Part shown: piece after piece, positions 6,985 to 12,489 of the stretch
How positions within the stretch are numbered: position 1 is the first letter of the stretch
Layout of the letters: each line of letters starts with the position of its first letter
IMG/VR virus record: IMGVR_UViG_3300006920_000236
Coordinates: 1-24,647 of that record
Length of the DNA: 24,647 nt
From: a virus
Direction: 5' to 3' (one strand)
The notes under the pieces: generated by a model
Told to the model about the DNA's origin: nothing
What the model saw: the letters and a program-made list of their open reading frames with translations, nothing else
Databases searched by the model: none
Program-made: the position numbers and the translations under genes

Positions 6985-7521
6985 ATGAATAAAATATTAA
7001 AACTTTTAAATAATGAACATGCAAAATGTTTATCAACACACATGGAATATCTAGAACCTAGTATACCTAAAGTTACAGATAGTCCTTTTGCAGGTAGTAA
7101 AAGCATATATGCAGACCCTGTATTTGAAAGTTTATTAAATTATCTAAAACCTAAAATAGAAGAAAATTATGGTAAATCACTAGTTCCTACTTATTCATTT
7201 TGGAGAACATATTATAAAAATCAAGATTGTCCACCACATAAAGACAGACCATCCTGTGAAGTAAGTGTAACACTCTGTATTGATGCATCTTATAAAGATG
7301 ACATGTGGGCAATAAATGTAGAAGATAAAACATTTAAATTAAATGTAGGTGAAGGTGTTATATATAAAGGTTGTGAACAAGAACATTGGAGACATGAACT
7401 TACATATGATTGGCACAGACAAGTGTTTCTTCATTATATAGAAAAAGATGGGCAGTTCTATCCTGAGTTTAAATATGACAAAAGAATAAATATATATGAA
7501 AATATGGTAGTAGGGGAATGA
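6985..7521 (+). CDS. 2-oxoglutarate/Fe(II)-dependent oxygenase (first of four)
   Basis: This 178-residue protein has the short double-stranded beta-helix layout. PPHKDRP supplies the H-x-D iron pair (H85, D87). It is followed by the strand SCEVSVTLCID, a hydrophobic strand FKLNVGEGVIYKGC, and EQEHWRHEL with H134 as the distal iron histidine, then HRQVFLHYIEKD. The GCE-x-EHWR and QVFLHY segments resemble phage prolyl-hydroxylase-like proteins I recall from marine genomes. Such enzymes couple oxidation of 2-oxoglutarate to hydroxylation or related chemistry on a protein or small-molecule substrate. No signal peptide is visible, so it should act in the cytoplasm. It opens the cassette, after a 43-base gap without a clear Shine-Dalgarno, and its stop overlaps the next start (ATGA). 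The arginine that holds 2-oxoglutarate is not certain (R145 is a candidate). Substrate unknown. Confidence 0.78.
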   Translation: MNKILKLLNNEHAKCLSTHMEYLEPSIPKVTDSPFAGSKSIYADPVFESLLNYLKPKIEENYGKSLVPTYSFWRTYYKNQDCPPHKDRPSCEVSVTLCIDASYKDDMWAINVEDKTFKLNVGEGVIYKGCEQEHWRHELTYDWHRQVFLHYIEKDGQFYPEFKYDKRINIYENMVVGE

Positions 7522-8090
7522 AAAGAAATATAATAATAGCAAAAAAAGCTTTAGCTCCTCAACTATGTGAAGAAATTATAGAGCTAGGAAAAAATCAATT
7601 CCAAAAAGGTTGTATAGGTTCTGCTGGAGAACACGCAGGAATAAATAAAAAAGTTAGAAATAGTGAGGTATGTTTTTTTGATGGTAGTATACCTTATTTT
7701 AATTTGTATAAACCTATACTAGAATTAGTTACACACGTTAATAATACTTTTTATAAATTTGATATTAGAGAACCTGAGACATTTCAATTAACTAAATATG
7801 ACGAAGCAAACAAAGGTTTTTATAAACCACATGAAGATGGTGTTTATGATAATATTGAAGATATATCTGTAAGAAAACTTTCAATGTCTATACAATTAAC
7901 ACCCCCTGAATATTATGAAGGTGGTCAGTTAGAGTTTCCTAATGATAATGAAAAATTTATTGAGGAAGATGCAAGAGAACAAGGAACTGCTATATTTTTT
8001 CCGTCTTATTTAACGCATGGAGTACAGCCCGTTACAAAAGGTATTAGGTACAGTTTAGTTAGTTGGTTTAAAGGTCCATCATTTAGGTAG
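7518..8090 (+). CDS. 2-oxoglutarate/Fe(II)-dependent oxygenase, PKHD/P4H type (second of four)
   Basis: This 190-residue protein is the clearest oxygenase of the set. It has YKPHEDGVY with H105 and D107, then the strand KLSMSIQLTPP, YYEGGQLEFP (the usual GG-L-F turn), GTAIFFPSYLTHGVQPV with H167, and GIRYSLVSWFKGP with R177. The spacing of ten from H167 to R177 is standard for the 2-oxoglutarate-binding arginine. Overall it is close to PKHD-type hydroxylases (PiuC-like) and prolyl-4-hydroxylase catalytic domains, of about usual length for the former. It starts inside the preceding stop (ATGA), so the two are co-translated. Target unknown; candidates are a virion protein, a host protein or a small molecule. 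Confidence 0.9.
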   Translation: MKRNIIIAKKALAPQLCEEIIELGKNQFQKGCIGSAGEHAGINKKVRNSEVCFFDGSIPYFNLYKPILELVTHVNNTFYKFDIREPETFQLTKYDEANKGFYKPHEDGVYDNIEDISVRKLSMSIQLTPPEYYEGGQLEFPNDNEKFIEEDAREQGTAIFFPSYLTHGVQPVTKGIRYSLVSWFKGPSFR

Positions 8091-8097
8091 AGTTGAT

Positions 8098-8730
8098 ATG
8101 AATAAAGAACAATTTCTTGAAGCTTGTAAAAATGAAAATAGTTATGGTGATTGTTTTTATTCAGTTTATGATGAGTTTTTACCATACCAAGAGTTTGGAT
8201 TATTGCAAGACACTATGCTAACTTTAGGGTGGACTATTAGTGGTAAAATTAATCAGAATGATACATCAAACAAAGATTTCTATTTAGTTAAGTCCATATA
8301 TAACAATGAAAGATATGCTAGAGAACAATGGTCTCCTAATGTAAATATAGACCCCTTTTTAAGTATCACTAATAAAATTCATATAGATGCATTGATGAGA
8401 ATTAAAGCTAATTTATATATGGGGTCTAATATAAACAGTATACATGCACCCCATATAGACTATAACTTTTTTCATATAGGTGCTTTATTTTTTGTCTTTG
8501 ATTGTGATGCTCCGACTTACATGGCAGATGGTACTGAAATAGAATCAAAAAGGAATCGACTTATAGTATTTAATGCTGCAACACCACATTCAAGTTCAGC
8601 ACCGACAGATACACTATATAGAATGACAATAAATATTAATTATTTTGGGGCAGGGGTTAATCAAGACTACATAAGAAACCATTCAAATAGTATACCAACA
8701 CTACAATCTGAAAATTATCCTTTTAAATGA
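8098..8730 (+). CDS. 2-oxoglutarate/Fe(II)-dependent oxygenase (third of four)
   Basis: This 210-residue protein keeps all the core residues. HAPHIDYNF gives H119 and D121, followed by the strand HIGALFFVFDCD, a turn with ADGTEIESKRNRLIVFNAATPHSS (H164), and TLYRMTININYF with R175, eleven residues after the histidine. The N-terminal third is a helical lead with FLPYQEFGLLQD, as in phage oxygenases that recruit a substrate there. It differs strongly from the second oxygenase, so the cassette is not a recent tandem duplication. The gap before its start is 7 bases, and its stop overlaps the QueC-like gene (ATGA). Substrate unknown. Confidence 0.85.
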   Translation: MNKEQFLEACKNENSYGDCFYSVYDEFLPYQEFGLLQDTMLTLGWTISGKINQNDTSNKDFYLVKSIYNNERYAREQWSPNVNIDPFLSITNKIHIDALMRIKANLYMGSNINSIHAPHIDYNFFHIGALFFVFDCDAPTYMADGTEIESKRNRLIVFNAATPHSSSAPTDTLYRMTININYFGAGVNQDYIRNHSNSIPTLQSENYPFK

Positions 8731-9389
8731 GTGAAACGGAATTAGTTTTATTTTCTGGAGGACCAGATAGTACAATACTACTTAAACATCTTTTACAAGA
8801 AAACAAAAAGGTAAGAGTTCTGTATATCGAAATGGGTTGGGCATTAAGAACTCAACCTAGAATAAAGTTTCAAAACGTAGCGGCTAACAATGTTTTAAAT
8901 TATTTAAGAGAAAAGTATGGAAACTTTAAATATTCACAAGCATCTATACTTACTACTTTAGATGAAGAAAACGAAGATAAGTATTTTGGAACAGACCATC
9001 AATGGTGTGCTTTTTTTGGGTCAACGTTTTGTAATAACTATAACATAAAAAGAATGTGGGCAGGTAATTATACATATACAGATTTAGTTGTTCAAAAGAG
9101 AGATGGTAAATCAGAAGATTATTTATATAATGGTGGTTTAGACATGTGGATGAAAGCAGCTACAAAGTTTTTAAATGACCCACCTAAATATTGTACACCT
9201 AAATTAAACTTTAACGGAACTAGTATTGATAGATTTAAAACAAAAAAAGAAGCATGGGATTCACTAGAAATGGATTTAAAGAAAATGGTGCGAAGTTGTG
9301 TTTCTGATAAGTGGTTCTGTGGTAACTGTCCTAAATGTTGGACAGCAAAAGAATATAATTTAAGAGATAACATGGGTAATCCTTTATGA
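8727..9389 (+). CDS. QueC-like PP-loop ATPase (7-cyano-7-deazaguanine synthase family)
   Basis: This 220-residue protein begins with a PP-loop: ELVLFSGGPDSTILLKHLL, with SGGPDST at residues 10-16 binding ATP pyrophosphate. At the C-terminus C191, C198, C201 and C204 (C-x6-C-x2-C-x2-C, in SCVSDKWFCGNCPKCW) match the QueC zinc site. QueC converts 7-carboxy-7-deazaguanine to preQ0 in queuosine and archaeosine synthesis, and phage relatives feed 7-deazaguanine DNA modification; diverged homologues such as QatC belong to defence systems. QueD, QueE, FolE and a transglycosylase are absent from this window, so the substrate is open. The middle (about residues 60-170) looks divergent, with DHQWCAFFGSTFC and GGLDMWMKA. 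It overlaps both neighbours by ATGA junctions, placing it in the same translation unit as the oxygenases. The superfamily is well supported; QueC activity is not. Confidence 0.75.
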   Translation: MSETELVLFSGGPDSTILLKHLLQENKKVRVLYIEMGWALRTQPRIKFQNVAANNVLNYLREKYGNFKYSQASILTTLDEENEDKYFGTDHQWCAFFGSTFCNNYNIKRMWAGNYTYTDLVVQKRDGKSEDYLYNGGLDMWMKAATKFLNDPPKYCTPKLNFNGTSIDRFKTKKEAWDSLEMDLKKMVRSCVSDKWFCGNCPKCWTAKEYNLRDNMGNPL

Positions 9390-9958
9390 ATCCTGTTTAC
9401 ACTATAATGACACCAACTAAAATTCCTGTAGGCAAGGTAGATAAAAGTATAAATAAACAATTTATTAAAGATTGTAAGGAGTACCCTAATGAAGACCTTA
9501 AAGGAATGGCTCAATCAGGTTTAATAAATCCTAAATTTATGTCTAAAATGGATTTGCACTTGATAAAAAGTATTCAAGATAAGTATATAAGACCTTATCT
9601 ATTTGATATATTAATGTCATTATTTATAGATAGTACACATTATTCTCCTTTAAAAAGAGATGTAATTCAAAACTATCACAAACATATAAATATTAGAGAG
9701 TTATGGTTGGTTGAATATGATAATGAATCGTATTTTAAATCACATACTCATGTCTCTTTACCTAGTCATTATAGTTTTAGTTGGTATTTAAAATGTGACA
9801 CTAATAGAAAAGTAATATTTATATCAGAGAATAAAGAATATGAAGTAATAGTTTCAGAAGGGGATATATTAATGTTTCCCGGTTGGTTATCCCACAGGGC
9901 AGAAAGTAGTAATAGTATTTGTTGTTCAGGTAACTTTGAAATAAATGTAAGTATGTAA
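9386..9958 (+). CDS. 2-oxoglutarate/Fe(II) oxygenase-like protein with HxH motif (fourth of four)
   Basis: In this 190-residue protein, residues about 105-190 have the oxygenase plan: LWLVEYDNESYFKSHTHVSLP, then the strand SFSWYLKCD, KVIFISENKEYEVIVSEGDILMFPGWLSH and a final strand GNFEINVSM. The pattern GD-ILMFPGWLSH resembles the TIGR02466-type putative 2OG-Fe(II) oxygenases. The proximal iron motif reads H120-T-H122 instead of H-x-D, and the distal histidine is H170. The usual arginine after it is not obvious; the equivalent stretch reads SSNSICCSGNF, although R171 follows H170 directly. Activity is therefore less sure than for the second and third oxygenases. The N-terminal half is helical and unrecognised. 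It starts by ATGA overlap with the QueC-like gene and ends the cassette. Confidence 0.68.
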   Translation: MNPVYTIMTPTKIPVGKVDKSINKQFIKDCKEYPNEDLKGMAQSGLINPKFMSKMDLHLIKSIQDKYIRPYLFDILMSLFIDSTHYSPLKRDVIQNYHKHINIRELWLVEYDNESYFKSHTHVSLPSHYSFSWYLKCDTNRKVIFISENKEYEVIVSEGDILMFPGWLSHRAESSNSICCSGNFEINVSM

Positions 9959-9977
9959 AGTTTGTCTATAGTTGGTA

Positions 9978-9998
9978 ACAGATATTGTCACAGATATT
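9978..9998 (+). repeat. Two 9-bp direct repeats 12 bp apart over the -35
   Basis: ACAGATATT occurs at 9978-9986 and 9990-9998, a period of 12 bases, about one helical turn. The -35 hexamer TTGTCA lies between and overlaps both copies. Closely phased direct repeats at a promoter are typical of activator or repressor sites, but no binding protein is identified. Confidence 0.55.
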
Positions 9999-10012
9999 TT
10001 TATCATTATAAT
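9985..10012 (+). promoter_or_regulatory. Sigma70-type promoter for the second fibre gene block
   Basis: TTGTCA (9985-9990, five of six matches to TTGACA) and TATAAT (10007-10012, perfect) are separated by 16 bases. Start of transcription would fall near 10019, leaving a leader of about 25 bases before the ATG at 10044. This is the best promoter visible in the window and lies in the 85-base gap after the oxygenase cassette. It would allow the fibre and neck genes downstream to be transcribed independently of the cassette. Predicted only from the hexamers. Confidence 0.6.
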
Positions 10013-10019
10013 AATGATA
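10001..10019. promoter_or_regulatory. Perfect 8-bp palindrome over the -10 (operator candidate)
   Basis: TATCATTA and TAATGATA are exact inverted copies around a 3-base centre TAA, and the -10 hexamer sits inside. A dimeric repressor bound here would block polymerase. As an RNA hairpin it would be weak because it is nearly all A-U and has no G-C stem or dedicated U-tract, so a terminator is unlikely. Confidence 0.45.
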
Positions 10020-10043
10020 TTAAGTTAAAAGAAAGATAGAGTT

Positions 10044-10424
10044 ATGCTCTTTTGTAATGCACCATTTTCAACAAATCCGTTTAATGATATTAATATTACT
10101 TCTAGAGAATTCTATTTTGAAGTATTACCAAGTGGTGTTGAAACTTGGAGTGCTTTTACAGCACCAAACAATGAGGTTACTTTATCCGCATCTACTCCTG
10201 CAGCCTCTTTTTCAGAAGTTTCTTTTTCTCAAGTAGGGTTATCTGATTTAGGATTTCTATCGTTAAGGGAGTCTTGGTCTGATATTGCTAATCCTGTATA
10301 TGGACCAGCAACCGTTAACACTCAAACATGGGCAACCGTTTCACCTTCTGGAGACGAAACATGGACAACTATATCTTCACCCGAGAATGAAGGCTGGGTT
10401 GATATAAGCACTAGAATAATATAG
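10044..10424 (+). CDS. Small repeat-containing hypothetical protein, possible tail component
   Basis: This 126-residue protein contains an internal repeat: SGVETWSAFTAPNNE (about residues 31-45) and SGDETWTTISSPENE (about 102-116), with the shared pattern SG-x-ETW and P-x-NE. Several more W-x-x-[IV] steps lie between (SWSDI, TWATV, GWVDI). The composition is Ser/Thr/Pro-rich, with few lysines. Such regular Trp-containing short repeats suggest a small beta-sheet or beta-solenoid structural protein. It is the first gene after the promoter at 9985-10012, with only a weak Shine-Dalgarno (AGAG) before the ATG, and it sits directly upstream of a fibre gene. I do not recognise the family; a tail accessory role is inferred from place. 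Confidence 0.65.
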   Translation: MLFCNAPFSTNPFNDINITSREFYFEVLPSGVETWSAFTAPNNEVTLSASTPAASFSEVSFSQVGLSDLGFLSLRESWSDIANPVYGPATVNTQTWATVSPSGDETWTTISSPENEGWVDISTRII

Positions 10425-10478
10425 GATGTAAACATGGCAAGTACATATACAGGATGTAAACATGGCAAGTACATATAC
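10423..10478 (+). repeat. Exact 28-bp tandem duplication of a translation start
   Basis: Copies at 10423-10450 and 10451-10478 are identical, and two more bases continue the period. Each copy holds AGGA, a 7-base spacer and ATGGCAAGTACATATAC. Because 28 is not a multiple of three, the first ATG (10434) opens a 16-codon frame that stops at 10482-10484, inside the true gene starting at 10462. The copy is perfect, so it is recent, under selection or an assembly error. Confidence 0.95.
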
Positions 10479-10484
10479 AGTTAA
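10434..10484 (+). other. 16-codon decoy reading frame overlapping the true fibre start
   Basis: The ATG at 10434 has the same Shine-Dalgarno and spacing as the real start 28 bases later, but lies in another frame. It reads Met-Ala-Ser-Thr-Tyr-Thr, then Gly-Cys-Lys-His and so on, ending at TAA 10482-10484. Ribosomes starting here would finish 20 bases past the true ATG, so they might compete with or re-initiate at it. No protein function is proposed. Confidence 0.5.
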
Positions 10485-11394
10485 TAGTGGTGTAGAAAAA
10501 ATAGGTGCAGGTGAACAAGCTGGAACCTGGGGAACTACCACAAATAATAATTTAGATATATTAGATAGAGCTATAAATGGTGTCGGTGCTATTAGTTTGT
10601 CTGGTACAACTCACACACTTACAACAACCGATGGCACATTATCAGATGGTGGTTTTAAAGTTTTAGTGTTAGGAGGTTCGCCTTCTGGTACAAATACAAT
10701 TACCATAGCTCCTAATGATCAAGACAAGGTTTACATAGTTCAAAATGGAACAAATCAAACAGCTACATTTACACAAGGATCTGGTGCTAATATTTCAGTA
10801 GTTGCTGGTTCAAAGAAAATTATTTATGCCGATGGTGCGGGATCTGGTGCAGCCGTAGTTGATATAACGGACGCTTTGGACATAGCTACGTTGAGATTAG
10901 GTGGCACTGCTATTACATCTACAGCAGCAGAGCTAAATATATTGGATGGTGTTACGTCTACCGCAACAGAATTAAACATTGTTGACGGTGATACAAGTGT
11001 AGGGACTACTGCCGTAGCCGCAGGTGATGGTATAGTTACAAATGATGGTGGTACAATGAGACACACCACAGCGGCAACTTTTTCTACCTATTTTAATGCT
11101 AATCTTTATTCTGCTCCAAGTGCAATTACATCAACATCAACGCTAACTCCAAGTGCCGCACAATCAATATATCAAAGAGTTGACACTTCGGGTGGGAATG
11201 TGACTTTAACTTTGGCGGTGGGTAGTTTAGCAGTAGGTCAGTATATAATTGTAGATAAAACCTCCACAAGTAATACATTAACAATGGCTTATGCTAGTAA
11301 TTCACAAGGCATAAGTTTAAGCACTGCTTGCGATTTTGCTTTTGCTATATATAACGGAACTGCTTTTTCATTTATTGAGTCTATAAAGGGATAA
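10462..11394 (+). CDS. Tail fibre-like protein (conserved marine N-terminus)
   Basis: This 310-residue protein begins with ASTYTVNSGVEKIGAGEQAG and TWGTTTNNNLDILDRAINGV, which I recognise as the conserved N-terminal base of fibre or fibre-like proteins in many marine phages. The middle (about residues 40-135) is Gly/Thr/Ala-rich beta. At about 148-176 there is the fibre repeat STAAELNILDGVTSTATELN, followed by IVDG. The C-terminal third (about 205-310) forms a separate beta domain with TLTPSAAQSIYQRVDTSG and the closing FAIYNGTAFSFIESIKG. There is no S74 domain. The start at 10462 is chosen over the upstream ATG at 10434 because only it is in frame with the conserved N-terminus, and AGGA lies 7 bases ahead. 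Probably a minor fibre or tail-associated virion protein. Confidence 0.78.
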   Translation: MASTYTVNSGVEKIGAGEQAGTWGTTTNNNLDILDRAINGVGAISLSGTTHTLTTTDGTLSDGGFKVLVLGGSPSGTNTITIAPNDQDKVYIVQNGTNQTATFTQGSGANISVVAGSKKIIYADGAGSGAAVVDITDALDIATLRLGGTAITSTAAELNILDGVTSTATELNIVDGDTSVGTTAVAAGDGIVTNDGGTMRHTTAATFSTYFNANLYSAPSAITSTSTLTPSAAQSIYQRVDTSGGNVTLTLAVGSLAVGQYIIVDKTSTSNTLTMAYASNSQGISLSTACDFAFAIYNGTAFSFIESIKG

Positions 11395-11400
11395 AGACTT

Positions 11401-12489
11401 ATGACAATTCCTATGATTGGAAACACTGGCTTTACAGAAGTTAGCTCATCGGGAACTTTAAATGATAAAGCTGGAGCTAAAATAAATTTACCTGTGCAAA
11501 TATTTAAACTGACTGAGAATATTTCGGGTAATTTAACTTTAAACAACAATTCAAACCATAAAAAAATTATATTAGATACCAATGGAAAAACAATATTAAA
11601 TTCAGCGGGAGCTCCTTTAACTACAAACTCAAGCACAACACTAGAGCTTCAAGGCACGGGTAATATACAGTCAACCTTAAAAACTTTCACTAGTTCTGTT
11701 AGTGACACATCGAATACTGGCACAACAACTATAAGTGAAGCAGATAGTTCAACTATGGCAATTACAAGTACGGATACAACCACAAATAGCTTTGTAGATA
11801 AAGCCACTGCTAGTGGAAGTAGTCTTAGTTTAACAACTTCAAACTCACCTATTTCATCTAATGGCAATCAATTAGCTGGAGCGTTCTTCGTAGATCACGA
11901 TGATTTGGCTTCTGTTTTTCAGTCCGGTAGTGGTTTTGCATCTGGTATATTATTCACAGGAACAAGTGCTCGTAGCACCACGACACCCCCTGATCAATCT
12001 AGTGGAACTGGAACTGTATCTTTTCCCTTAACAATCGGAGCTACTACTAGTATTTCAAGTGTAGGAGGCTTTGGATCAATTCTTCAGCAAAACGGAACTG
12101 GTGGTGTTGCTGATCAAATATTAATATTTAAACCTGCTTCTGAAGCAAGTAATGATGAAAATGACAGCGGTAGCCATATTTCCGTTTCATTAAGAGCACA
12201 TTTTAGAATAACAGTATCAGGTGCTAATAGAATATTAACTTTTACTAATAATTTAGCTGTCTCGGTTGTTTTATCCGGAAGTGACCCTTATGATGATGTT
12301 ACAGTCAGTGCGGGAGCTACGGCAGTTGTCACTAGAACAGGATCAACAGACGGATCTTTTAGTCTTACTGGAACTATCTCTGGTAGTGATGGTAGTAGTC
12401 AACCCTTTGCTTTAGCTGTTGTGAACAGTGGCACAGGTAGTTTAAATACTGATGGTTATTCTGGAACTTTTTCTGCGAGTGGATTGTAA
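11401..12489 (+). CDS. Ser/Thr/Gly-rich hypothetical virion protein
   Basis: This 362-residue protein starts MTIPMIGNTGFTEVSSSGTL and is very rich in Ser, Thr and Gly. Residues about 45-85 alternate short strands with asparagines (NLTLNNNSNHKKIILDTNGK), as in beta-helix ladders. Residues about 95-150 are a Thr/Ser linker, and residues about 155-362 appear to be a globular beta domain (GAFFVDHDDLASVFQSGSGF, HISVSLRAHFRITVSGANRI, VVLSGSDPYDDVTVSAGATA). No enzyme motif is apparent. It lies 6 bases after a fibre gene and overlaps the gp10-like gene by one base, so a tail-fibre or neck-associated virion role is likely. Family not recognised. Confidence 0.7.
   Translation: MTIPMIGNTGFTEVSSSGTLNDKAGAKINLPVQIFKLTENISGNLTLNNNSNHKKIILDTNGKTILNSAGAPLTTNSSTTLELQGTGNIQSTLKTFTSSVSDTSNTGTTTISEADSSTMAITSTDTTTNSFVDKATASGSSLSLTTSNSPISSNGNQLAGAFFVDHDDLASVFQSGSGFASGILFTGTSARSTTTPPDQSSGTGTVSFPLTIGATTSISSVGGFGSILQQNGTGGVADQILIFKPASEASNDENDSGSHISVSLRAHFRITVSGANRILTFTNNLAVSVVLSGSDPYDDVTVSAGATAVVTRTGSTDGSFSLTGTISGSDGSSQPFALAVVNSGTGSLNTDGYSGTFSASGL

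Noticed and set aside
8727-9389. PP-loop gene as a PAPS reductase or asparagine synthetase relative
   Set aside because: The N-terminal SGGPDST could fit either, but the C-terminal four-cysteine cluster is the QueC hallmark.
6985-9958. Cassette as a transposon or integron insertion
   Set aside because: No transposase, terminal inverted repeats or flanking direct repeats were found at either edge.
10001-10019. Palindrome as a transcription terminator for the oxygenase cassette
   Set aside because: The stem is almost entirely A-T with one G-C pair and there is no dedicated T-tract after it; an operator over the -10 fits better.
10434-10484. First ATG of the duplication as the real start of the fibre gene
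   Set aside because: It is out of frame with the conserved N-terminus and stops after 16 codons.
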